Assembly (NCBI GenBank): GCA_903872875.1 | Contig: CAIQMJ010001215.1 | Location: 1 to 6,393 of the forward strand | Length of the DNA: 6,393 nt | DNA from: an uncultured Variovorax sp. | GTDB taxonomy: Bacteria > Pseudomonadota > Gammaproteobacteria > Burkholderiales > Burkholderiaceae_C | Reading direction: 5' to 3' | Shown: positions 1-6,393 of the stretch, piece after piece | Layout of the letters: the number at the start of each line of letters is the position of its first letter | How positions within the stretch are numbered: the first letter of the stretch is position 1 | The notes under the pieces: generated by a model | Seen by the model: the letters and a program-made list of their open reading frames with translations, nothing else | Database searches by the model: none | Told to the model about the DNA's origin: nothing | Made by a program: the position numbers and the translations under genes

Positions 1-1514
1 AACTCCTGCGCCGACTGGCCATTGCCGGCAGCACGCCTTTCCTGTTGCCGCTCTTCGCGCGCGCCGACGCCCCCGGGACTCCGGAAAATTGGCTGGCTGA
101 ATTCCAGGCGTCGACCGTACCCTGGAAGCCGGCATTCGCCACGCTGCCGGGCGACCTGCCGTTGACGGCTGCCACGGTCCGCGGACGTTTCCCCGACGCG
201 GTCGCCGGCACGCTGTACCGCATCGGCCCCGCCGGCCACGACCTGGGCGGCCAGCGCTATCACCATTGGTTCGACGGCGATGGCATGGCGCACCGGTTCG
301 TGATCGCGGGCAACCAGGTGCACCATCAAGGCCGCTATGTGGCGACGGCCAAGCGTGTGGCCGAAATGCGCGCCGGTCGCCGGCTGACGGAGGGCTTCGG
401 CACGACCTTCCCGGGCAACGAGGCCGTGACCTCGCCCGACAGCATGAACGTGGCCAACATCAACGTGCTGCCGATCGGGGGCGAACTGCTCGCGCTGTGG
501 GAAGGCGGCTCGGCCACGCGGCTGGATCCGCGCACGCTGGAAACGCGCGGCCTCAAGACCTGGCGCGCCGACCTCGCGGGCGTGCCGTTCTCGGCGCATC
601 CGCGGGTCGACCCCGACGGCACGATCTGGAACTTCGGCGTCAGTTCGGGCAACGGCCTGCTGGTGCTCTACGAGATCGCGGCCGATGGCGCGCTGCGCCG
701 GGCCGACGCGCTGCCGGTCGGCAACCTGCCGATGATTCACGACTTTGCGGTGACGCCCCGGTACCTCGTGTTCCTGATGCCGCCGCTGGTGTACGACGCG
801 CAGCGCAGGGCGGCGGGTTCGAGCTTTCTGGATGCGCACGCGTGGCGTCCCGAACTCGGCATGCGCGCACTGGTGATCGACAAGAAGGACTGGAAGCGGC
901 AGCAGACGCTCGCGCTTCCAGCCGGCTTTCTGTTCCACCTGGGCAACGCATGGGAAGAAGACACCGCCAGCGGCACCGTGATCCATGTCGACTACATGCG
1001 CTCGCCCGATGCGACGAGCGTTCTCACGAGCACCCGCGAAGTGATGCGAGCCCGCCTGGTGCGCGACGCCGGCCCGCGCCTGACGGTCGCCAGCCTGAAC
1101 CTGGGCACCGGCCAGGCGACCCAGTCCGAACTACCGATCGACGCCGAATTCCCGCGCATGGACCCGCGAAAGGTCGGCCTGCGGCACCGGCACATGGTCC
1201 ATGCCACCGAGTTGCGCGACGGCCTGCCGTTCTGGAACGCGGTCGCGCGCACCGATGTCGAGTCCGGGCTCTCGCAACGCTTCAGCTACGGGCCGCAGGC
1301 CCTGGTCGAGGAGCACATCCTGGTGCCGGACGGCACCGGTCCCGGCTGGGTGCTCGGGACCGTGCTGGACCTGGTGCAGAACAGGACCGTGCTGTCCTGC
1401 TTCGCCGCCGATGCGTTGGCCGACGGACCGGTGGCGCAGGCGACGCTGCCCTATTCGCTGCCACTCGGACTGCATGGCGCGTTCGTGGGGGCGGAACGCA
1501 CTGCGGCCGGATAA
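1..1514 (+). CDS. Carotenoid oxygenase (RPE65/CCD family), exported, 5'-partial
   Basis: This is a non-heme Fe(II) dioxygenase of the carotenoid cleavage family, whose members split C=C bonds of carotenoids, apocarotenoids, or stilbene and phenylpropenoid compounds. The substrate cannot be read from the sequence. The frame is open from base 3 to the TAA at 1512-1514, giving 503 visible residues, close to the family's usual 450-520. Numbering from base 3, the motif YHHWFDGDGMAHRF lies at 86-99. The four iron-binding histidines are H199 (SAHPRVD), H246 (MIHDF), H312 (FHLGN) and H491 (LHGAF). E318/E319 (NAWEED) are candidate second-shell acids. The visible N-terminus, LLRRLAIAGSTPFLLPLF followed by ARADA, has a double arginine, a hydrophobic core and an A-x-A site, so it looks like a Tat or Sec signal peptide and the product is probably periplasmic. 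A TTG at 45 falls inside this signal and is an unlikely start; the true start is off the left edge. The 3' end overlaps the convergent thpR by 64 bases. Confidence 0.94.
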   Translation, partial: LLRRLAIAGSTPFLLPLFARADAPGTPENWLAEFQASTVPWKPAFATLPGDLPLTAATVRGRFPDAVAGTLYRIGPAGHDLGGQRYHHWFDGDGMAHRFVIAGNQVHHQGRYVATAKRVAEMRAGRRLTEGFGTTFPGNEAVTSPDSMNVANINVLPIGGELLALWEGGSATRLDPRTLETRGLKTWRADLAGVPFSAHPRVDPDGTIWNFGVSSGNGLLVLYEIAADGALRRADALPVGNLPMIHDFAVTPRYLVFLMPPLVYDAQRRAAGSSFLDAHAWRPELGMRALVIDKKDWKRQQTLALPAGFLFHLGNAWEEDTASGTVIHVDYMRSPDATSVLTSTREVMRARLVRDAGPRLTVASLNLGTGQATQSELPIDAEFPRMDPRKVGLRHRHMVHATELRDGLPFWNAVARTDVESGLSQRFSYGPQALVEEHILVPDGTGPGWVLGTVLDLVQNRTVLSCFAADALADGPVAQATLPYSLPLGLHGAFVGAERTAAG

Positions 1515-2065
1515 CGCGCCAGCACCTCGTAGTGCCCATGCCCCGAGGGCTCGAAGCGCGACCAGATCAGCGCGAAGTCGCGCAGCGGCCAGTGCACCGT
1601 CGGCACTTCCGCGGGCGGCACCGCGCCCTCGGTGTTGCGCGCCAGCGTGACATGCGGCGTCCACTTCTTGCTGACCGGCAGGCCCATGCGGCGCAGGGGC
1701 TTGCACAGGCGGTCGCGCAGCGCGCCGAGCCGCTCGTTGTCGTCGGGCCGCACGACGGCGACTCCCCAGACTTCGGGCTTGCGCAGGTCGAGCGCGATGT
1801 CGTCCATCTCGATGTCTGCGAGCGCGGACTGGAGAGACGGCACCGCGTCGCCATCGACGTCGCCGAGGAAGTGCATCGTCATGTGGAAGCGCTCGGCCCG
1901 CGTGAGCACGGCGCTGCCGGGCATCTGCTGCCAGGCGCTCTGCTGCGCATGAAAGCCGGACTGCACGTCGGCCTCGGGCAGCAGTCCGATGAAGAGGCGT
2001 TTTGCGGCTGTGCGTTCGAACAGCGTCAGTTGGTCGGGCGAGACATATCGCGCTTTCCTGGGCAT
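1451..2065 (-). CDS. thpR: 2H phosphoesterase, ThpR / 2'-5' RNA ligase-like (RNA 2',3'-cyclic phosphodiesterase)
   Basis: This 204-residue protein belongs to the 2H phosphoesterase superfamily. Characterised bacterial ThpR/LigT proteins hydrolyse RNA 2',3'-cyclic phosphates and can reversibly join 2'-5' RNA ends; the exact substrate here is inferred. The two signature H-x-T-x motifs are HMTM (61-64, in FHMTMHFLGDV) and HVTL (138-141, in WTPHVTLARN), about 75 residues apart as expected. The first strand starts near residue 23 (RLFIGLLP), so residues 1-22 are an extension, and it contains QLTLF at 12-16. The domain ends near YEVLARYP; the last 20 residues (Ala/Ser/Pro-rich) are encoded antisense to the end of the oxygenase gene and are probably unstructured. 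The ATG at 2065 is preceded by AAGGAAG at good spacing. The gene lies 43 bases after dnaE2 on the same strand, so co-transcription with imuB-dnaE2 is likely. A generic '2'-5' RNA ligase family' name would be equally defensible. Confidence 0.86.
   Translation of the reverse strand: MPRKARYVSPDQLTLFERTAAKRLFIGLLPEADVQSGFHAQQSAWQQMPGSAVLTRAERFHMTMHFLGDVDGDAVPSLQSALADIEMDDIALDLRKPEVWGVAVVRPDDNERLGALRDRLCKPLRRMGLPVSKKWTPHVTLARNTEGAVPPAEVPTVHWPLRDFALIWSRFEPSGHGHYEVLARYPAAVRSAPTNAPCSPSGSE
2018..2032 (-). other. Candidate beta-clamp binding motif QLTLF in the ThpR N-terminal extension
   Basis: Codons CAA CTG ACG CTG TTC encode Q12-L13-T14-L15-F16, in the context SPDQLTLFERT, before the first strand of the 2H domain. 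The motif resembles the known clamp-binding pentapeptide QL(S/D)LF (UmuC carries QLNLF) and sits in a probably flexible tail, as such motifs often do. The match is seen directly; binding to DnaN is inference. Confidence 0.4.
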
Positions 2066-2108
2066 CGTTTTCTTCCTTGAAAAGGGTGGGCAGCAGCCAT
2101 GCTGCAGG
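2066..2108 (-). promoter_or_regulatory. dnaE2-thpR intergenic spacer with thpR ribosome binding site
   Basis: This 43-base gap holds a strong Shine-Dalgarno, AAGGAAG (2072-2078, read on the - strand), 6 bases before the thpR ATG. It also contains a short inverted repeat, GCAGC-cat-GCTGC, at 2093-2105. That stem is only 5 bp, and no U-tract directly follows it, so I do not read it as a terminator. No LexA box (CTGT-N8-ACAG) or convincing -35/-10 pair is visible, which fits read-through from dnaE2. Confidence 0.65.
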
Positions 2109-5100
2109 TCAATGGAAATCCCGGCTCTTGTTGCGTTCGGCCAGCCGCCCGAGCCAGGGCGTGAGGTCCTTGAAGGCGCTGGCGACCAGGTGGCGCACCT
2201 CGCCGCCGCTGTCGACGTCGCGCTGCCAGGTGCCCATCACCGCGAGCAGGTGCGACTTGAGCAGCGGGTCGCGCCACTTCTCGGCCACGTGGCTCCAGAC
2301 GATCACGTTGACGGTACCCGTCTCGTCTTCCAGCGTCACGAACATGGTGTTCTTGGCCGTGCCGGGCCGCTGGCGCACGGTGACCATGCCGCAGGCGCGC
2401 ACGGTGCGGCCGTGCGGCATGTCGCGCAGCGCCTCCGCGCTCAACAGTTTGAGCCGGTTCAGGCGCGGACGCAGCAGCGCCAGCGGATGCCGGCGCAGCG
2501 TGAGGCCGAGCGACACGAAGTCGCCGACGATTTCCTCGCCTTCCGGTGCCTCGGGCAGTTGCAGCGCACGTTCATGGATCGGCACACCCTTGAGCAGCGC
2601 CGGTGCACGGCGCTGTGCGGTCGCGTCCCAGACCTGCTGGCGGCGATGGCCCGACAGCGTCATCAGCGCATCGGCCGCAGCCAGCGCCGCCATGTCCTTG
2701 CCGTCGAGATCGGCGCGCACCGCGAGGTCTTCGGTGCTGGTGAACGGCGCCTGCGCGCGCGCCGCGAGCAGGCGCTTCACGCCGATCTCGCTCAGGCTGA
2801 CGATGCGGTTCAACCCCAGCCGCACCGCCGGCTGGCCGGGCCTTCCCTGGCGATTCACATACCGTGCATCGGTGCCTGGCGGCACGCTCGGCGCATCGGC
2901 TGCGCGGGGCTCCAGCGTGCTGTGGAAATCGCTCACCGTCACGTCGACCGGCCGCACCTCCACGCCATGGCGGCGCGCATCCTGCACCAGTTGCGAGGGC
3001 GTGTAGAAGCCCATCGGCTGCGAGTCGAGCATGGCCGCCAGGAAGCAGGCCGGCTCGTGGAACTTGAGCCAGCAGCTCACCAACACCAGGATCGCGAAGC
3101 TGGCGGCGTGGCTCTCGGGAAAACCGTACTCGCCGAAGCCTTCCATCTGCTTGAAGATGGCTTCGCAGAAGTCGGGGTCGTAGTCGTTCTTCCTCATGCC
3201 CGTGATCAAGGGCTCCTTGAACTTGTCGATGCCACCGGTGCGTTTCCAGGCGGCCATTGCGCGCCGCAGGCGGTCGGCCTGCTCGGCGGTGAAGCCGGCC
3301 GCGATCATCGCGATCTGCATCACCTGCTCCTGGAAGATCGGCACGCCGAGCGTCCGCTCCAATGCCTTGTCCAGCGCCGGATAGGGGTTGTCGATCTTCT
3401 CCCCGCGCCGCCGCTTCTCGCGATTCTTCAGGTACGGATGCACCATGCCGCCCTGGATCGGACCGGGCCGCACGATCGCGACCTCGACCACGAGGTCGTA
3501 GTACTCGCGCGGCTTCAGTCGCGGCAGCATCGACATCTGGGCGCGGCTCTCGATCTGGAACACGCCGATGGTGTCGGCGTCGCAGATCATGTCGTACACC
3601 GCGTCGCCATCGGCGGGCACCGCTTCGTGCATCTCGACCGCGCTGCCGCGCCATCCGTTGACGAAGTCGAGCCCGCGCTGGATGGCGCTCAGCATGCCGA
3701 GCGCGAGCACGTCGACCTTGAGCATGCCCATGGCCTCGAGGTCGTCCTTCTCCCACTGGATGACCGAGCGGTCCTTCATCGACGCCTTCTCGATCGGCAC
3801 CAGCCGCGTGAGCCTGGCTTCGGTGAGCACGAAGCCGCCGACATGCTGGCTCAGGTGGCGCGGAAAGCCCTTGAGGTCGTGCGCCAGTTCCAGCCATTGC
3901 GCGATGCGCAGCGGGTCTTCGCGCACGCCGGCCCGCTGCATCGCTTCTTCGAGCCGCTGCTGCAGGATCTCGTCGTCGAACCAGTAGTGGTCTTTCGCGA
4001 ATTCGTCGATCAGCCTGTCGGCCACGCCGAGCGCCTTGCCCACGTCCCGCAGCGCGCTGCGGGAGCGGTAGCAGATCACGACCGCGGCGATGGCGGCGCG
4101 GTCGCGGCCGTATTTCTTGTAGATGTACTGGATGACGTCTTCGCGCCGCTGGTGCTCGAAGTCGACGTCGATGTCGGGGGGCTCCTTGCGCGCACGGCTC
4201 AGGAAGCGCTCGAACAGCAGGTTGCCGATCGTGGGGTCGATCGCGGTGATGCCGAGGCAGTAGCAGACCGCCGAATTGGCCGATGAGCCGCGGCCCTGGC
4301 AAAGGATTTCCTTCTCCCTCGCAAAGGCCACGATGTCCTCCACGGTCAGGAAGAACATCTCGTATTGCAGCTCGATGATCAGGTCGAGCTCTTGCTGCAC
4401 CTTGGTCCGCACCGCCTCCGGAATGCCGCCCGGGTACTTGTGCGCCGGATAGCGCTTGTGTGCACCCGCCCAGGTCTTGCGGTTCAAGGTCTGCGCCGGC
4501 GTTTCGCCGTCACCGATCAGCTCTCGCGGGTATTTGTATTCATCTTCGATCTGTCCCGGATCGAAACGGCATCGTTCCATCACCACCAGCGTGTTGGCCA
4601 GCAGCCCGCCCGGGAACAGCGATGCCAGCCGCAGGCGCGAGCGCAGGTGCCGCTCGGCATTGGACTGCAGGGCGAAGCCGCATTCCGCCACCGTGCGGCC
4701 TTCGCGCACGGCCGTGATCACGTCGTGCAGCGGCTTGCGCGAGCGCAGGTGCATGTGCACGTCGCCCGAAGCGATCAAGCGCACGCCGGTCTGGGCACTG
4801 GCCTGCTGCAGCGTGAGCAGCCACAGGTCGTCGTCCATCTCGTTGAGCAGTTCGACGGCCAGCCAGAGGTGCTCGCCGTAAAGCGCCGCTGCGGCGTCGA
4901 GGTCGATGCACAGCGCCGCGATGTCGATGCCGGCGCCCGGCGCGCGGTGCGGCACGAAGAGGATCTCGCAGCGCTGCAGCGAGGTCACGTCGCTGATGCT
5001 GCCGTCTTCCCAGCTCACCTGGTAGTCGCCCTTGGGCGCGGCGCTGCGGGCCGCCGTGATGAATTCGCAGAGGTTGCCCCAGCCTTCGAAGTCGTGCGCG

Positions 5101-5489
5101 ATCACCACCAGCTTGAAGCGCTCGAAGTGGAACTCGCTGCCGTAGAGGATGCGGAAGTCCTCGGCCGGTTGCCGCGGCAGTTCGGGATGTTCCTTGCGAT
5201 GCGCATCGAGCGCTTCTTTCTGGTCGCGCAGCCAGACGTGCGCCCGCACGATGCCGGCCACCGAACATTCATCGGTAATCGCCAGCGCCCTGTACCCGAG
5301 CTCGCAGGCTCGCGCCACCAGTTCGGCCGGCGACGAAGCGCCGCGCTGGAAGCTGTAGTTCGTCAGGCAGTGCAGCTCCGCATAGTCCGGCAGGCCGCGC
5401 TCGGCCGCGGGCTCGGCTGCAGGTTGCGGCAGCATGTGCAACTTGGCGGCCTGGCGCGCCCGCGCCTGCTTGTCGCTGAGCTCAGGCAT
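2109..5489 (-). CDS. dnaE2: Error-prone DNA polymerase DnaE2 (ImuC), C-family DNA polymerase III alpha-like
   Basis: This 1126-residue C-family polymerase is the catalytic subunit of the ImuA/ImuB/DnaE2 mutasome, which performs SOS-induced translesion synthesis. The PHP domain begins near residue 36 (YAELHCLTNYSFQRG). H40 is kept, but the usual second His is L42, and the DH motif reads D73-E74 (AITDECSVAG), so PHP metal binding is probably lost, as is common in this subfamily. The palm has QGRGSSANS (398-406) and PDIDVDF (438-444), whose D439 and D441 match E. coli DnaE D401 and D403. The third catalytic Asp is D593 (MLKVDVLALGM). A fingers motif, PESHAASFA, surrounds H794. A helix-hairpin-helix region starts near 892 and an OB fold spans roughly 1027-1105. 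The protein ends KSRDFH, a typical DnaE2 terminus, with no replicative tau-binding extension or obvious clamp motif. The ATG at 5489 overlaps the imuB stop. The frame stays open upstream to 5921, but that stretch is imuB coding sequence, and the conserved PHP start fits the 5489 ATG. The Ala-rich leader (about residues 9-33) is variable, so M19 is a less likely alternative. Confidence 0.97.
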   Translation of the reverse strand: MPELSDKQARARQAAKLHMLPQPAAEPAAERGLPDYAELHCLTNYSFQRGASSPAELVARACELGYRALAITDECSVAGIVRAHVWLRDQKEALDAHRKEHPELPRQPAEDFRILYGSEFHFERFKLVVIAHDFEGWGNLCEFITAARSAAPKGDYQVSWEDGSISDVTSLQRCEILFVPHRAPGAGIDIAALCIDLDAAAALYGEHLWLAVELLNEMDDDLWLLTLQQASAQTGVRLIASGDVHMHLRSRKPLHDVITAVREGRTVAECGFALQSNAERHLRSRLRLASLFPGGLLANTLVVMERCRFDPGQIEDEYKYPRELIGDGETPAQTLNRKTWAGAHKRYPAHKYPGGIPEAVRTKVQQELDLIIELQYEMFFLTVEDIVAFAREKEILCQGRGSSANSAVCYCLGITAIDPTIGNLLFERFLSRARKEPPDIDVDFEHQRREDVIQYIYKKYGRDRAAIAAVVICYRSRSALRDVGKALGVADRLIDEFAKDHYWFDDEILQQRLEEAMQRAGVREDPLRIAQWLELAHDLKGFPRHLSQHVGGFVLTEARLTRLVPIEKASMKDRSVIQWEKDDLEAMGMLKVDVLALGMLSAIQRGLDFVNGWRGSAVEMHEAVPADGDAVYDMICDADTIGVFQIESRAQMSMLPRLKPREYYDLVVEVAIVRPGPIQGGMVHPYLKNREKRRRGEKIDNPYPALDKALERTLGVPIFQEQVMQIAMIAAGFTAEQADRLRRAMAAWKRTGGIDKFKEPLITGMRKNDYDPDFCEAIFKQMEGFGEYGFPESHAASFAILVLVSCWLKFHEPACFLAAMLDSQPMGFYTPSQLVQDARRHGVEVRPVDVTVSDFHSTLEPRAADAPSVPPGTDARYVNRQGRPGQPAVRLGLNRIVSLSEIGVKRLLAARAQAPFTSTEDLAVRADLDGKDMAALAAADALMTLSGHRRQQVWDATAQRRAPALLKGVPIHERALQLPEAPEGEEIVGDFVSLGLTLRRHPLALLRPRLNRLKLLSAEALRDMPHGRTVRACGMVTVRQRPGTAKNTMFVTLEDETGTVNVIVWSHVAEKWRDPLLKSHLLAVMGTWQRDVDSGGEVRHLVASAFKDLTPWLGRLAERNKSRDFH
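5482..5489 (-). other. 8-base imuB stop / dnaE2 start overlap (translational coupling)
   Basis: On the - strand the bases read ATGCCTGA: the dnaE2 ATG (5489-5487) lies just before the imuB TGA (5484-5482) in a different frame. A weak purine-rich AGGGG at 5494-5498 lies only 4 bases before the ATG. The overlap therefore probably couples dnaE2 translation to ribosomes terminating on imuB, which fits equal supply of two partners in one complex. Confidence 0.85.
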
Positions 5490-6393
5490 AGAGCCCCTGC
5501 AGGAACCATCGCGGCCCCTCACCCTCGGCCAACAGCGCCGGGCGGCGTTCGCGGAATATCCAGAGCAGGCCCGCGTCCGGGCTCTGGGCGATGTAGTAGT
5601 CGCGCACGGCCGGCCGGCCGCCGTCGCGGCTGTCGCCCCACCAGCCGGTCTCGACCTTCTGCGGGCCAACCAGCCGGCGCAGCGGACCGCCGTAGCACGG
5701 ATGCCCGTCGTGCATCTCGAGCGGCAAGGGCTCGCGCAGCAGCCAGGTCGGATGCAGGCCCGCGCCGGCCCTGGCCGTTGCAGCCTGCGATGTGGCGACC
5801 TGCGCGGCGGACGGCGCCTTGCCCGCACCGGCCGACACGCCGTGCAAGGCCGGCGCCCAGTGCTGCATGGCCTCGGGCCGGTGGTCGGCGCCCGCGGCCG
5901 CACGCAGCACCTGCTGTGCACCCAGCCGCGCGCTGAGCCGCTCCACCAGCTCGTGCAGCCTGTCCCCCTTGCGGTTGTCCTCGGGCAGGAAGCTGGTGCT
6001 GGCGCCGGCCCAGGGCGTGGTGTCGATCGTGCGCAGGCGCAGCCAGCTCGCGGGCGCGGCCAGCGTGGTGAGCGCGAGCCGCTCGCCCAGCAGGCGGCGC
6101 AGATGCGACATGTCCTGCGTGGGCTCGGCGGTGCGCACGGTGATGGCCTGGTTCGGCGGCAGGTCGACGCCGTTGTAGCGCTTGAGGTCGAGCGTCCATT
6201 GCAGCTCCATCGACAGCACGCCGCGCTGCCGCGCGCGCAGCCAGATCTGCAGGGCCGCCAGCAGGCGATTGGCGGACCACATGAGCTCGGGCGCGCCCTC
6301 GGCCAGTGCGGGAAGCTCGAGCTTCTGGTCGAACAGGTCGGGCAGCGTGAGCCAGTCGTGGCTTTCCGGGCGCAGGCCCCAGGCGAGGTCGAG
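5482..6393 (-). CDS. imuB: ImuB, Y-family polymerase-like mutasome adaptor, 5'-partial (C-terminal 303 residues)
   Basis: ImuB is a Y-family-related protein that lacks polymerase activity and serves as the hub of the mutasome, contacting ImuA, DnaE2 and the beta clamp. The frame is open from the right edge (6393) to the TGA at 5484-5482. It shows the part after the palm and fingers: LPDLFDQKLELP (visible residues 17-28) followed by a little-finger-like region (MWSANRLLAALQIW), then family landmarks ADHRPEAM, PTWLLREPLPL, VETGWWGD, RDYYIAQ and the terminal FRERRPALLAEGEGPRWFL. An Ala/Gly-rich linker lies between the ADHRPE and PTWLL segments. About 170-200 N-terminal residues are missing off the edge, so the state of the catalytic residues cannot be checked. 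The region PWAGASTSFLPEDN, where ImuB proteins often have a clamp-binding Q-x-x-L-F, lacks a clean copy. imuA and a LexA-controlled promoter are expected upstream, outside the window. Confidence 0.93.
   Translation of the reverse strand, partial: LDLAWGLRPESHDWLTLPDLFDQKLELPALAEGAPELMWSANRLLAALQIWLRARQRGVLSMELQWTLDLKRYNGVDLPPNQAITVRTAEPTQDMSHLRRLLGERLALTTLAAPASWLRLRTIDTTPWAGASTSFLPEDNRKGDRLHELVERLSARLGAQQVLRAAAGADHRPEAMQHWAPALHGVSAGAGKAPSAAQVATSQAATARAGAGLHPTWLLREPLPLEMHDGHPCYGGPLRRLVGPQKVETGWWGDSRDGGRPAVRDYYIAQSPDAGLLWIFRERRPALLAEGEGPRWFLQGLYA

Noticed and set aside
266..2080. 604-residue + strand open frame overlapping the oxygenase and thpR
   Set aside because: It is an Arg/Ala/Gly-rich out-of-frame product with no family motif, and it runs across the end of one well-supported gene and all of another.
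2093..2105. GCAGC-cat-GCTGC inverted repeat between dnaE2 and thpR as a terminator
   Set aside because: The stem is only 5 bp with a 3-base loop, and the only T run on the - strand (TTTT) lies several bases downstream.
5490..5921. Longer dnaE2 start that would add 144 residues
   Set aside because: The added segment is Arg/Cys/Pro-rich, overlaps the well-conserved imuB C-terminus in another frame, and DnaE2 homology begins just after the 5489 ATG.
1989..5936. Two long + strand open frames (1989-4286 and 4365-5936) opposite dnaE2 and imuB
   Set aside because: They are antisense shadows of GC-rich genes: His/Arg/Ala-rich low-complexity products with no recognisable domain. The - strand frames carry full conserved polymerase motifs.
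6325..6342. TLPDLF in ImuB as the clamp-binding motif
   Set aside because: It directly precedes FDQKLELP, the conserved junction into the little-finger-like domain where ImuB proteins generally have an xPxxF sequence. The key Gln is missing.
1..6393. CRISPR arrays, tRNA/rRNA genes, insertion sequences, LexA boxes
   Set aside because: I saw no regularly spaced repeats, RNA gene signatures, transposase motifs or CTGT-N8-ACAG operator. The sequence is nearly all accounted for by four genes.

Overview
The base composition (very GC-rich, C/G at third codon positions, long antisense shadow frames) and the protein sequences suggest a betaproteobacterium of the order Burkholderiales, probably Comamonadaceae (Variovorax-like). 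The taxonomic call is an inference from composition and gene content, not a database result.

The window is almost entirely coding, with no gene-free stretch over 50 bases. On the + strand, bases 1-1514 hold the 3' part of a carotenoid-oxygenase family gene. Its start lies off the left edge, and the visible N-terminus looks like an export signal. Everything else is on the - strand and reads right to left: the C-terminal two thirds of imuB (5482-6393, start off the right edge), then complete dnaE2/imuC (2109-5489), then a complete 2H-phosphoesterase gene of the ThpR/2'-5' RNA ligase type (1451-2065). imuB and dnaE2 overlap by 8 bases (ATGCCTGA), and thpR follows dnaE2 after 43 bases. The three genes are therefore probably one transcription unit, with imuA and an SOS promoter expected upstream, outside the window.

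ImuB (a catalytically inactive Y-family protein) and DnaE2 (an error-prone C-family polymerase) form the known 'mutasome' for damage-induced mutagenesis and translesion synthesis. The least expected feature is in the third gene. The ThpR-like protein carries QLTLF at residues 12-16, before its catalytic domain, and this closely matches the bacterial beta sliding-clamp binding pentapeptide QL(S/D)LF. The ImuB segment that usually carries the clamp motif appears degenerate here. Whether the RNA/cyclic-phosphate enzyme is a clamp-associated partner of the mutasome is a testable hypothesis, not a demonstrated fact.

The oxygenase and thpR converge and overlap by 64 bases at their 3' ends, so the last 20 ThpR residues are antisense to the oxygenase segment that carries its fourth iron-binding histidine.
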